Origin: Lactarius indigo
Lineage: Eukaryota; Basidiomycota; Agaricomycetes; Russulales; Russulaceae
Length of the DNA stretch: 64,000 nt
NCBI GenBank assembly: GCA_025766275.1
Contig: JAFKAC010000002.1
Span: 930,001 to 994,000 of the forward strand
Direction of reading: 5' to 3'
Below, one piece after another: positions 10,854 to 22,271 of the stretch; within the stretch, counting starts at the first letter, position 1; every line of letters begins with the position of its first letter. The position numbers were made by a program, and so were the translations under genes. Under the pieces are notes generated by a model. The model saw only the letters and a list, made by a program, of their open reading frames with translations. It made no database searches and was not told the origin of the DNA.

Positions 10854-13526
10854 TCAACCGCTCTCGGCTGAATCACTAGCCTCCTCGTCGTCATCGTCTT
10901 CATCATCCTCATCGTGGTCATCCTCTTCACCTCCCTCTTCGTTGATGCCAAAAATTTGCCACAGCGCCGCGACGCTTCCAAATGGCCGCTCCGCACCCAG
11001 TAGTGTTGCTGCGGCCTCATACCGTGAGCTTGGATCACGTACGCGCGCACACAGCGCCGCGTATGCCCGCCCCAGACGTCGTTGGACCGCTCGGTGCACG
11101 CGTGCGTGCAAGAAGGGCGCTGTGAGCGCAGCAAGGCGCGGCGCGTGGACCGCGTCAAGGGAGGCGAGCCAGTGAGCGAAGGTGGAGAGCGCACCGCGGA
11201 GCGCGGCTGGCGCGCACGCCGGTACGAGTGACAGGGGCTCCTGTGCGCAGAAAAGATCATTTCAGCGTTTGTAGCATGAGAGCAAGGGACGTACGTCTAG
11301 TGCGGTGTGTTCGCATGCGTGAACGGCATCGTACAGGCCCGAATTGTGCAAGACGTTCTCATACTGCGTCTGAACGTGAGCGGCAAGAATGGGATGAAGT
11401 GGGAGATTGGGGGACGCACGTGTTCGTTGATGAGCTCGCGTACGCGCGCCTCGACTTGCACGTGCAGCGCTTCCCGCTTACGCGCTGCGCACGCATGTGG
11501 CGCAAGTGTGTCCGCGAGGTAGGTCAGGCAGTTCAGCACGAACACAGGGCGGTCCCACCCCGTCGTCGTCGCAGACGCAGAGAGGTTTCGGCGGCGCGCC
11601 GCATCCTTCTCCTCTGCCGCGTGGACGCACATCTGCACCGCGGGGTCGACGAGCGCGTCGAGCGCGCGCTCGATCGTCGCGCTTTCGTTCTCTCCGCCCC
11701 CAATGCTGCTGTCGCTTTGGGCGGCCGTGGCGTCGTCGTCGGCCTCGGCGGTGTGTAGTGCGAGGATCGCGCGTAGGTCTTGTGTGTGCGCGAGGAATGC
11801 CTGGGGCGGCGTGAGCGACGCGTCGGCCGTGTCGAGCGAGATACGTAGGAGCGCACGACCCTGCGCGGCAATGGCGTCGAAAAAGACGGCGTATGACGCC
11901 GCGGTCGTCCTTATGGTGATCACCGTAAGCAGGGATGGAAAGAGCGTGATCGCGCACTCACTCGCCGAGCGTGGTGGTGAGCAGCGCGCGCGCACCAAGC
12001 GTGCGTGCCATCGTGAGCGCGTAGAACTGTAATAGACGCGCGACTTTGTACGCGCTAAGCGCGCTCTCCTGCGCACGCACGGTCTGGAGCACGCGTGCGC
12101 GCAGCGGGCCACACAGACCGGCTACTGCAGCGTCCATGAGCTCTCCGAGCCACTCATCCGCGGCGTGCGCGGGCGCCCGAACAGCGCCGGGCATGCGCGC
12201 GCCCACGTCGATACCCAGCAGCGCCTCGAGGAACTCGCGTTCCGCCGCGATCGCCTGGTGCACCCACGCGAGCATGTCCCCGATATAGCGCAGCGCATCG
12301 TGCGCGTGCAGCTCGATTGGCCGCGCGCCGGCGCGACCTGTCGCGCTGCCGGTGGTCAGTGCGCTCATGAAGGAGGAGAGGGTGGCGGCTTGGCGCGTCT
12401 GCGCGAGCACGGTGAGCGCTTCTCTGGGTGGGCGGGGGGCCGGTTAACATCTGAGGAGAGGCGATGTGATGGGGGAGGTGGCGCACGCGAGGAGTTCTGG
12501 GCGCGAGCGTAGGCGCCGCGCCGCCTCGGTCAGCTCGTTGGGGACTTCGAGAGACGCATCGCGGCCCATGCCGCGGAACTCTGAACTACACCATCGGACG
12601 AGTTTGTCGTATGCCTTTTCGAGGTGGGCAGCGGTCACGGCCATGATATCGAGCCTGATTGGCATGGAGTTAGAGTTGAGGTGGGAGGGAAAGAGTAAGG
12701 TCGCACCCAGCTTTGGAAGGGCTGTCCTCACCGACCATTAGAACACGGCAGTCATCGCGGATCGCTTGTGCGCGGTCCATCGCAGCAAAGAAAGTAGGGC
12801 CGACGGGGACGTTGGAAGAAGAAAGCGCGTTGGCTTCGTCGTCGGAGAGAGTGAAACGTGCGAGGAAAAGATCAACGATCGATTGACGGGTCTTGACTTC
12901 CTGTCTATGAGTTCTAAGAATAAACGAAGAAAGCGAGGTACAGGGGGGCATACTGCTCATCACGTAGAGTTCCAGCGCGGTCGAGCAGAGACTTGCAGGC
13001 TTCATCAGTAGACTGTAGCTGCGCCTGTGCCTCCTCGCATCGTGCGCGCATTGCTGTTATATGCGCTTGTAATGCATCTAATTTCTATCGTGGCAGGTGA
13101 GTGGTTCCCCAGTAGGAAGGCCACGACACGCACTTGGTCGACAGCACCGAATGCTGCGAGAAACCTCAGACTCCCTTCTTCCAGTTTGCTCTCGATGTCG
13201 CGCCGAAGGTGCTTGCGCGCCTTGGCCGCGGTATCGCCAGGTAGTGCCCCCCGCAAAAAGCTGGGCACGTCCTTTACCTTCTCCCCTTCTGCCTCATAAG
13301 CCTCGTCGTGTGATACGTCGTCCTCCTTTTTCGCGACGAGTGTGGATTCCGAGGGAGAGTAGAGGTCTGAAAGAGTGCTGAGCGCTTCCTTTGTCGCCTC
13401 ATCGTCGAATGTTGCTCCTAGAACTTTGTAAAGGCGAAGAGAGACAGGATTTCGTGCGAGTGGGGATGGTGAAGCGGTTTGTGAACGTCGGATGATATCT
13501 GCAACTGCTGCAGGACTCTGCATCAC
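10854..13526 (-). CDS. COG6: Conserved oligomeric Golgi complex subunit 6
   Basis: Subunit of the COG tethering complex (lobe B) that guides retrograde vesicles within the Golgi. The N-terminal exon carries the family signature NPVSLRLYKVLGATFDDEAT. Following exons give LDALQAHITAMRARCEEAQ and QEVKTRQSIVDLFLARFTL (coiled-coil part), KAYDKLVRWCSSEFR, RPIELHAHDALRYIGDMLAW and HQAIAAEREFLEALLG. They end with WQIFGINEEGG and an Asp/Glu tail of about 25 residues stopping at 10854. Introns are short, near 13070-13125, 12905-12955, 12665-12730, 12425-12480, 11900-11960 and 11250-11420, with exact ends inferred. The start could be 13526 or the adjacent Met at 13523. The 10.9-12.5 kb part is strongly GC-rich, so long spurious frames appear on the other strand. 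Confidence 0.88.
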
Positions 13527-14128
13527 AAATCAGTCACAGGGTGTCGCGACGCGGAGCGTGGTTAGTTTGAGCGCTTGAGCTTGAGTTGTTGGCTCTTTAG
13601 AGTCGTGGTACAGTATTGTATGTGCGACGCCTAGCCTCACGACACCCTTCTCATGACACAAACAGCATCCCCAGCCTTGTCCCCAGCTTGTTGTCATAAT
13701 CCCGAAGTCGGTTCAAGTTCTTCACGCCACTTCAGCTCCCTCCTCTAACCTCCGGTCTCATATCTCAAAGTTCTCGTTTCCGCAATGTCTATGCGACAGA
13801 GCTTCCGATGCGAACCGTACCTCGTCAATTTGTTTCTCTCTGACAAGTCCGCTCTGTTGCGTTCTGACTTGGAATCGGAATTGAGAATTCACACCCACCT
13901 GAGGTCGCCGGCAATCATTGCATATGCACTTTCGGAGGACAATGGGTATTGTTCTTGAGACTTGGACTGTGCACTCCAATGCCAACTCATTGCGCACAGG
14001 AATTAGCCTCTGGGGGAAATCGTATCGCGAAAGCAAAAATGAATATGCTTTTGTGCCATACTTTGAATTACTACAGGTGTGATCACTACTACTACTACTC
14101 GTCTCGTCTCACCATTCCCGACTCGGAC
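13527..14128. other. Intergenic region
   Basis: Contains the presumed COG6 5' region and the 3' side of the next minus-strand gene. A 57-codon plus-strand frame at 13785-13958 (ending SEDNGYCS) faintly recalls a protein-kinase beta4 segment, but it is isolated and is not called a gene. Confidence 0.4.
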
Positions 14129-17100
14129 CTACTCAAGTTCATATGGCCAATTTTTCTCTCGTTCTTCCGGATCCCAGGTGTTCTTAATGCACCAAACCAT
14201 GGTAATTATAACAATTCCAGCCGCGATTCCCACAGCAATCCAAATTTTCCTCGATGTACCCTCGAAAGTAAATATCAACAGAGCAACGAAGAAGCCCCAG
14301 ACGCTGTTTGAATGAATAAGCACTATATACAGGGTCTAGAAATCAAAATCAAAATAACATACGACCACATCAGCAGAGCGTAGGTTAGACTGAAAGCGAT
14401 GGCCAACGGTTCGAGGCCAACCACAGGCCACTTCATCCCATATAGGTAGTGCCACTGCCATTGGAAGCCAATCAACTCGGAACATGTAATATTAGAGGAA
14501 CTGCTGCTCACTACACTGTTGGGGTCCTTTGTTATCATCGTGCGACTACGCCGGATGAGCAGTAAACCCGTGATAATGCTCCCAATGCTAAATACCAACG
14601 AAATGGAACTAGCAATCTGAGCAGGAGAGGGCTTGATCCACGCATTCGGAGGGAATTGGGTACTGAGGGGCAACAATAACCCCTGGGATAGCGAGGAACG
14701 CAACATTTGCGGTAAGCATCACTGTTGACTGTCAGATTCGCCATTGTCAAACGCCCGTGCTCATGCTGGCAGAATTAATCATAGACATACATATAAAACG
14801 AAGTCAGACCATTCAGAAACTAGCCTTTGCGTGGACTCCTTCCAGAGGGCCTCCACAATTATTTTATCCATCCACAATTTCTGTAGTTCCCGCAAATAGG
14901 CATCCGGGAAGAAGAACAGGATTGGGGAGAATGTTCGAATAAGTATCGTGCGCTTTCGGTGGCCGCCCTTGTAGATACTTTTGTAGCGATCCTGGCGAGA
15001 AGTTTTTTGCCCGTGAAAGTGCAGGAACCTCCAATGGGCTAGACATACGACTACTTAGGAAAGGGGGGTATGGAGAGAGAAAGGCATACCATAGAGTGAA
15101 AGCAACCGTGCTGGGAAAGAGAAGTGAGTATTTCAGGGTTTGTAAATCAAAATACCCTTTCATTACCTATTGAGGTTATCGCATGAGGATTTTCTGTCCC
15201 GAGACCTGCGTCATGGTGGGGTTATTATCGCAGTACATAACATAAGTAAACACCAGCTTGCTTTGAGCCTCTTTTATAAAGTCCCGCATGGATTCCATTT
15301 CGGCTACGGTAAATGGTGACGTCGAAACTTTGGAGGTTAAGGAGTCTATGAGAATTCAGCACACACCAGGAAAGTGAAGGAACCGACTGCCTACCAATAC
15401 CGCTGCTTCAGTAGAGCTCCGAGTAGTTCATTCGACGCGTTCTCAGGGAACCTACGCCAGTTGGGACCAGTAGGGTAAAGTGACCAATGTACCCTTCATT
15501 CAACATGAACATTGTCAGTACGAACGCAAACAGTAATGTTAAAGTCTCACCAATAGAGTGACTCGAGTCGAAGCTCTGTAATAGATCATATCAGTTGCTA
15601 AACGGTAGTTAATCGATGAACTGAAAAATACGCACTGACATGACTCGCTTCCTGTACCCCACGCACCTCGCGTAACAAACTATCTCCGCATTCATAGTCG
15701 TGCAGCCAGAACAGCGATTTGGTATTATGATCAACGTAGTAGTAAGCCCAGATAGGTTTCATCGTCCCCCTGTCGTGAAGACGTCTAAAACGAGATCATA
15801 GTCATCTGTAGGGATGTCAGGGAGGTGTGTGCGTTCACCGTCCAAATGCGCAACGAGTGCGTGGATTTCGGCACTCAGAATGGTAGTTGTACATATACAC
15901 ATCAGTAAATATTCTCTTCACAAGATTGAAATGAGATGCGAGGTGATGGAAGCGGAAAAACTAATTTACCTGTTTGGCGTGATAAAAATAAACAGCTCCG
16001 CCTGGATGCGTCACGGGTGTCCAACCCTTCGGACATTTTGCGAATGAGCTAGAACGCAGAATTCTGTGAGCCTTTAAATTGTCCGTGGCGATATAAAAAC
16101 ACGATTACTATTGAGGCAGATCAACGCCCATCGAATGTAGTGTGTATTCGCTATTCACCGGTGATCTAAGAATGTGTAATGCCACTAGTACTTAAATATA
16201 TTGCAGAGAAGACTCACATATCGCCCTTGTTCACGTAACGAGATACTTGTTCGGAGTGCATGAGTCTTATACTACGCGTCTTTCCATCAGACCAAATCCC
16301 TGATGCGTCTGCAACCGGGATGGTTACGACAGATACCTGCGAGGTAGATGGCAGGGGAAAAGAGGGTCGATATCGCGCCAGGTCCGAGTCCGAGGAGGCT
16401 AGGCTGGGGCCGGCTGGTAGACTTCCACCGCTGTGGTGGGAAAGTTCTGACAAATCCCCCAGTTGAAAGAAGCGGGAACTAGGAGAAAGTTGAGGTACGT
16501 ACGTTCACCTACTAAGTTCTAGGGTCTGCGACCTTGAGGGTGGGGAGATCAGGATTTCACCCAAGAAATCGCCTCGACGATATCCGTCTGAAGTATCTTG
16601 CGGATTCGGTACCACATCATGGGTACTGGACTGGGGATGAAAGTTGTATAGAGATCGGGACGGGCTCGGAGATCGGGATCGAGATGGAAATGGCAATGGC
16701 AATGGTGACCAGGACGGTGACCGGGACCGGGACCGGGACCGGGGGCGATTACGAGGGGCCCCAGCGAATTGTGTCGAGGTTACACGTGAGTGCGTCAAAG
16801 TGAGGGGGGTCACGGTGTTCGAACGACGAACAGATAATCGCATACTGTCCGCGTCGTATGAACCGGCCATGGAAGGAGTGATGCTGCCAACGGAGAGCCG
16901 TCTGTTGGAGAGTCGTGGGGAGCCGTGCAATGAAGGTGCACGCGACGAAGAAGGACTGGTGGGCGCACTTCGCGACGGCCTCATCATGGGACTCAGATGC
17001 AAAACCTCCGTATCTCCAAATTCCAACGTTAAGTGTGGCCCACCCTCTCTGTTAAAATCCCGGCTGGCATAAATCCACGCTGTATCCGTCACAACCATGC

Positions 17101-17369
17101 AAAGCCCCGGGAGTTGATGGTCTTGCATGACCTCCTTTCTTCGTTACTTCCTTGGGAACAGTCCGGAGGCACGGCGACCAAATACGCCCAAGGTTTCGGA
17201 GGACATGCAGCCAACGGAAAAGGCAGCGCAGTAAGAAGGACTTGAGAGTGTATCCAATAGATCGTATACCCCGAAGTAAAGCGAGCAGACCCAGTCCGGT
17301 GTAGCGAAACATGTCGTAGGTGTGAGAGACCCCAGAATGAGGGATCAATGGCAACAGTGGCGACCGCAC
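14129..17369 (-). CDS. Multi-pass membrane protein with RS-rich N-terminus and WW-like motif
   Basis: It resembles a family of agaricomycete proteins of unknown function. On the minus strand the order is: a hydrophobic segment, MFRYTGLGLLALLRG (about 17260-17310, membership uncertain); a Ser/Arg/Pro-rich disordered region (16510-17000) with RSRSRSRSPSWSP; a Ser-rich exon (16214-16453); a WW-like motif, CPKGWTPVTHPGGAVYF (15985-16045); a segment containing MKPIWAYYYVDHN and LFWLHDYE (15650-15780); then C-terminal transmembrane helices, including SLLFPSTVAFTLWYAFL (15090-15140), SISLVFSIGSIITGLLLI, LAIAFSLTYALLMWSYVI, and IWIAVGIAAGIVIITMVW, before the end NWPYELE at 14129. Introns are many and their exact ends were not all resolved. 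A disabling mutation cannot be excluded. Confidence 0.6.
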
Positions 17370-17749
17370 ACGTATGCCAATGGGCCCTTTACTATTATTC
17401 CCACGTTATTTCTAGGGTCGAGTGGCTCGGGGGGGACGGAGATCGATTGACCTTTCCAGACGAGCAATTGACGTGAGAGTGCTAGGATGTCTTTGTAAGA
17501 CTGATTGCGCCGACCCTGCATTTAGCTTTATCGCAGGACATTATGCATAGAAGAATGTCAAGCATTGGCGCTTACATTAGGGAATACTGGCCTACAATGA
17601 TGCTGGATTCGAGGACCTGGAGCGGGATCGTTCCGCATCTGGCGTTTCGAGCCTAGGGAGCAACTTGCCTTTTGTGACCGCCCTTGATTACCAGTACTGC
17701 ACAGTATGCTGAGTACAAACCGTGCATTCACTACACACTAAACGACCCG
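17370..17749. other. No gene recognised
   Basis: No open frame with support. Probably the upstream region of the membrane-protein gene on the minus strand. Confidence 0.4.
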
Positions 17750-17986
17750 TCACGCCCTAGTCCGACGCCGCGCAAGCGCAGCCAGGGTGCCAGGTCGTGG
17801 AGGAGGCGGGTTCAAGTGTTGGTAGGTCCACCAAGGTTTGAGAGAGTGAGATGATTCAGAGAGTCCAAGATCCCAAAATTCGCCTTTGAACTCAGGTGGA
17901 ATACTCGAAAAATATCTGTGAACGCGTATCCTTCGTCTGATGCCGTCAGCATGAACCGCACTCGCAGAGACACAGAACATACTCAC
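17750..17986 (-). CDS. Hypothetical small protein (partial)
   Basis: A minus-strand frame ends with a peptide rich in Trp and Pro, containing SSIPPEFKGEFWDLGLSES and KPWWTYQHLNPPPPRP. An acceptor-like AG at about 17911 precedes YFSSIPPEF, so the real coding part may be only the 3' exon, with earlier exons towards 18.0 kb. I recognise no family. It would be transcribed divergently from swi5, whose start lies about 135 bp away. It could also be chance. Confidence 0.3.
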   Translation of the reverse strand: MSMFCVSASAVHADGIRRRIRVHRYFSSIPPEFKGEFWDLGLSESSHSLKPWWTYQHLNPPPPRPGTLAALARRRTRA

Positions 17987-18121
17987 CTCGTAATATCACG
18001 TGCTCAGGAGGTCGGATCACGTGTGTATTATCTAATTCGTCGCGTCGCCTTGAAAGTTCACACATCCACAGCACAGCACCGAGATCGCTTAGAGAAAAAG
18101 TCTAACGTCCAATTTTTGAGT

Positions 18122-18584
18122 ATGCACGCTCGCACATCTGCTAAGGTGCACTGATTCTAATTCTACTACCTGTGTCAGACTGAATAGGGCTTTTTCTTAG
18201 GAACGAGAAGCACGCATACTGGAACTCGAATCAGAGATCGACGAGCTGCAGAAAGAATTAGGGTGAAAATAGCGATGAATTATATCCTATATGCGCCATC
18301 GGTAACACACTCTCACAGTCCCGGAGAAGATGCTCAGCAAGTTGTTTCGCGACACATTAAACTTCTACATCGTTACAACGAAGCCAAGGACGCAGCCCAG
18401 GTGCTACACTCAATTTATGCGTACAATTACTTACCACATTACACAGATAATAATAGGGAAGGTGCGTGATTTTCATACGCATGCGCCGAGCCTTCGAATG
18501 AGCGCATATATACAGCTTGCAGCCCATAAACAGACAACTATCCGCCAGATTCACGAGGATTACGGTCTTACAGGCGATGACTGA
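18122..18584 (+). CDS. swi5: Swi5-family recombination mediator
   Basis: Swi5 pairs with Sfr1 and stimulates Rad51/Dmc1 strand exchange in homologous recombination. Five exons join in frame: 18122-18145, 18201-18262, 18319-18400, 18447-18461 and 18516-18584, giving 83 residues, the typical size. The protein opens with a coiled coil (ILELESEIDELQKELG), then the diagnostic RHIKLLHRYNEAKDAAQ, IIGKLAAHKQTT and the conserved C-terminus QIHEDYGLTGDD. The fourth exon is only 15 nt, and without it the conserved IIGK segment would be lost. The first exon (MHARTSAK) is inferred from a good GT donor and phase; an upstream start cannot be ruled out. Confidence 0.88.
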
Positions 18585-19308
18585 AGTATACACGCGTCTG
18601 TGCAGATGCATTAATAAAATGTGAGCAATTGAAGGCACAAACGGGCACATGTGAACTATAGTATTCACACAATTTCCGATTACGGACCCAGGTCTACTCG
18701 CTAGCAGCCGCGAATGACTGTCTTCGGTTATACCTGCATGTACTAGCAACCAAAATGTGTTGTCAATGGTCCATTGGTACATACAGAAATTTCCGCTCGT
18801 GTAACTTCCCATGCTCGCACCTTCTTTGCGTCACGAAGCTGCCCCTAGCAGATGCAGTGTATGTAATGATGACCACGAGAATCATAAATGTCGATTTTCT
18901 CGGTTACCGTATCCTACTTCGTTGAAAAGGAACGCAATGTCCCTTTCATGTACACCGGCCCGAAAGCTGGAGGATCTGGTGTTATATAAACCGATCGCAC
19001 ATAGTCGCTCGAAAACAGAGCTCTTTCCAGAACCCCACGATGACACGCTATAAACGTACTTCGGGCATACACCCCGGCACTCCTAGAGCACATTTGACGC
19101 GCATATATGCCCATACACCCCCGAAAAGCTGTAATCGCCGCCACAAGCGACGCGTCCACCTGCAACAGAATAACGACATGAGACGCAACCTTGAAGATGA
19201 CTTGGAAGATACGTGTCGCTCACTAATTTATGGCGAAAATGGCGCAAGGGACGACGACAACGGGAACTCGGACGGGAGTAACGTGGACCACTGTAGCGAC
19301 GACTCGGA
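18585..19308. other. Intergenic or unresolved 5' part of the next gene
   Basis: Short frames on both strands. The plus-strand frame 19040-19318 ends in an acidic Asp/Asn/Ser run (DDDNGNSDGSNVDHCSDD) that may be chance or an N-terminal exon of the downstream gene. Confidence 0.3.
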
Positions 19309-20044
19309 GTGGGACTGAGGAGACTACTCTCATTGAGACACTTGGGCTCTCAGTACTTGAACTCATTCTATTTCCGATATTTCTTTTTGCTGACTCTAGG
19401 GGCGAGTAGAGAATACAACCAAGAAGAGGTCTTCCACGCGCTCAAACAGGCGTTTGCGGGTGCCTCGCACGACCTGGACGAAGACATCGTCCTTGCACTC
19501 CTTCCAGCCTTGAATTACAGCCGAAACGCGCCTGCGCCAGGCCGTGAATTCATCGCCGGGCTACTCGGATTTGATGATGTGTGCAAGCGCTTTGAGAAGA
19601 GCTCTCACCGAAGCGCCGAGTTTGATGCCGCCTACACGAAAATTGAGGTACTTCTATCGTTATAGCCCCCATCTCGTGCCAACCAGTTTTGACTCTGGGC
19701 GTGATCAGGGAGAGATTCGAGAATTGTTCGAGCAGCTCCAGGCAGGTGTACACTCGTATTGAGAAGCGGCGCATTGCGTTTCAGCAGCAAGTCAGAGAAC
19801 ATAGTATGTGATCTCTCTTATATCAGCTCCGCGTTGCGCCTCCATTGGGAGACTGACATGAATTTTGATCTCTAAAGCGAAGAAGATGCGTGAGATTATT
19901 AGCACAGTCCCTGCGGACGTGGATGCACTCATCGCGAAGCTCGAGAAAACATACGTAGACACGAGCAAGGACGAAAGTGGAGTAGTAAAGGGAAAGGGAC
20001 GCAAGAGGACAACACAAGGCGCCCTGGCAGAACTCCAGCTATAG
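19309..20044 (+). CDS. Uncharacterised coiled-coil protein
   Basis: Exons can be followed from REYNQEEVFHALKQAFAG (about 19410-19465) through FIAGLLGFDDVCKRFEKSS to AAYTKIE (ends near 19646). Next come GEIRELFEQLQ (19710-19740), RIEKRRIAFQQQVREH (19755-19802) and a last exon, MREIISTVPADVDALIAKLEKT, that ends TTQGALAELQL at 20044. The product is helical, charged and probably coiled-coil, with a basic KGKGRKR tail that could bind nucleic acid or serve as a nuclear signal (inference). I do not recognise the family. The start is uncertain: 19309 is simply the first Met of the open frame, and true upstream exons may lie towards 19.0 kb. It follows swi5 on the same strand. Confidence 0.5.
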
Positions 20045-20408
20045 TTCCGCAGACCTGGTCAGGAGTCTCGTTGGACCCACGCTACAGTCTGCCCTTAAAT
20101 TGCGCCGTGTCGAACAGACGAATTTTTTGAACTCTGATTCTCAGAACTCGGATTCACTGTAATGTAAATGTGTGATCATGATCGTACTTTCAGGGGAAGT
20201 GGTCCTCCATGATACAACACGTCGCTGTCATCCTGCAAAGTGAGATAATAGCGGCCGCGCGAGGCGGTCGATTGAGATATATGATCCCTACCACGGAGAA
20301 ATATTTAGGTCAGAGTAGATGGCACAGCATTATCCGTATTCTACGACTCGCTTAGGATGACCGTGAGCAGAGCGCCACAGAAGCCTTGAAGTATATTTAT
20401 TACCTGAA

Positions 20409-21748
20409 TCAGAGTAAGATATCCAAAATAGGTGGGTTCGCCGCCTGGCCACAAGTAGACAGTCTGAGGTACAAGTTAGAACTTGAGGCGTTGAGAAGAG
20501 TAGTCACAGTGAGACAATTGTGCCCCGAGATCAGAATTAGCTTTCTTGTTGTCTTCAAGGTGACATTTGATGTTACGAACAGGGTCAGGAAGAAAGTAAT
20601 TTTCCGGCCATCCATCACGGCAGGACCAAAGGCAGGGTAATTAAAAAACGGCCTGTATCGCGGAAATTACGGGCCTATCATCTGGGCACGACAGTAATCT
20701 GACCATGTTGGAATGTTGAAACATTGAAAGTCGGTGCTAAACCAATCTTGAACAAATCCCGTTTGAGGGCTTGCGTAGCTGTGCTTCCGGATCTGGCTCA
20801 TCGTGTATTGGTTCATGGGTGGACATATGATGCTCGATCCTAGGTTACCGGATCCTCGAATCACCTGATTCTTTTCCATAACTATGACGTCGAGAGATGA
20901 CAGAGAAATCAGGAATACCGAGACGGGAAGTAGGCCGATGGCCAAGGGAATAACTGATAGTTTGAACGTTGATAACAAGGCCGCAAAGATATGCCATGCA
21001 ACCGCGCCGCCGCCATTCCGGCGGTATGATTGGACCATGGATACCGTGAGTAAAATTGGACTACCAGGTAGCAGTGAGAAGAAAGTACGGGGAGAAGTAC
21101 TGCAACGATAAACCGGCCTGACATCAACGGAGTTCTTGGGGAGACTCATGCCAGAAGGCAAAGGTAGGGGAGAGCCCAATATACCTAATTAGCCAGGATT
21201 CTCTGGGGGCTGCAGTCTAATGGTCACCACCCAAGAACATTCGAGAAGATGCAGAGCGCGGACATCCCGATCATTTGATGATCGTTGCACAGCACCCCCA
21301 AGAGATGTATGGTCGATCTTGGTGAACCAACGGTGGCAGCTTAGAGATTGTAAACCGTTGAATATGGGCGCGCACATAGTCACATAACCGGCATTCAGAG
21401 TCAGCACGCTTGACTGTCGTGAGAGGTCCCACACCTGGAAGAGAAGATATTTCTAAAGTGTGCGCCGAAGTGGCGACAGTAGCTCCAGAAAAGGTTGCTG
21501 ATAGTAATGATGAGAAGAAAGGCATTAGTGATCAAACGGCGTTGACTGTGGACGTGGAGCTCTGTCACTGGCGGGTACCGCTGAGTACAGGGTATCAGGT
21601 ACCGGTACGACATTCGGGTGACGCCGGCCCGGGCATACTGTAGGGATGTCGTCTGACTCACGACCATTTCCAAGCCACCGTCACTACGACTTTCGCCAGG
21701 GTGGGAACTAGTAGTGGGCGCGCATGTCAGTGGCGTGCACGGCTCCAA
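20409..21748 (-). pseudogene. Probable multi-pass membrane protein, fragmentary
   Basis: Several minus-strand hydrophobic segments lie in order: RRLITNAFLLIITISNLFW (near 21530-21590), LTLNAGYVTMCAPIFNGL (21355-21410), SVIPLAIGLLPVSVFLISLS (20900-20960) and KITFFLTLFVTSNVTLK (20560-20605). Short GT-AG introns could connect them, as in other agaricomycete seven-helix-like proteins, but no defining motif is visible and I could not build an uninterrupted frame. It may be an unrecognised gene or a decaying relative of the membrane families at 1.7 and 22.3 kb. Confidence 0.3.
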
Positions 21749-21749
21749 C

Positions 21750-22271
21750 GCCCATTACAAGTCGTCTGGTTCATGCTGACTGTCACTATTGATGAGCTAG
21801 CGAGTCGCGCACAAGTGACATACAAGAGTATCACTGAAATGCAACTGGGGTTACGCCGTCTTTGATGCAGACCCACATGCATCAAGTACCATCAACAATT
21901 CCCTACTCTTGGCGGCGTTGGCGCTCTAGCTATCGAACTTACGGGGTCGTGCCCTATCCCTGATGGGCAAAATGCGGTCACAGGTTCCTGACATACAGTG
22001 AGAACTGCCGCTGCACTAGCATGGACCCTATCTTTCTGGGAAGGAGCTGCACGTTACTGATTCACACTTGGTCCTGTCTCATGGCAGTGAATGAAGCTGA
22101 TTGGCCAGCGAGAGGTTTTCTATGACATATCAGCCACATTTAACTTGGCGTCTTGATCTCAGTTCGCACCGACAGTCCAAAAAACGAATTATAAAAGTCC
22201 TCCTGTGGCTCGGCGCGACCTACTGTTCCAGCTTGAACTGCTCGTTGTCCCCATCCCACTTCTCTACATTA
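21750..22271. other. Intergenic region
   Basis: No supported gene. Presumed upstream region of the DUF6534-type gene starting at 22272. Confidence 0.4.

Noticed and set aside
10774..12512. Several long plus-strand frames (for example 11228-11758 and 10774-11175)
   Set aside because: They are antisense to COG6 in very GC-rich sequence and show only Arg/Ala/Ser-rich low-complexity translation.
13785..13958. 57-codon frame resembling a kinase beta4 strand (ELRIHTHL, SEDNG)
   Set aside because: No glycine loop, catalytic loop or DFG motif nearby, and the similarity is too short.
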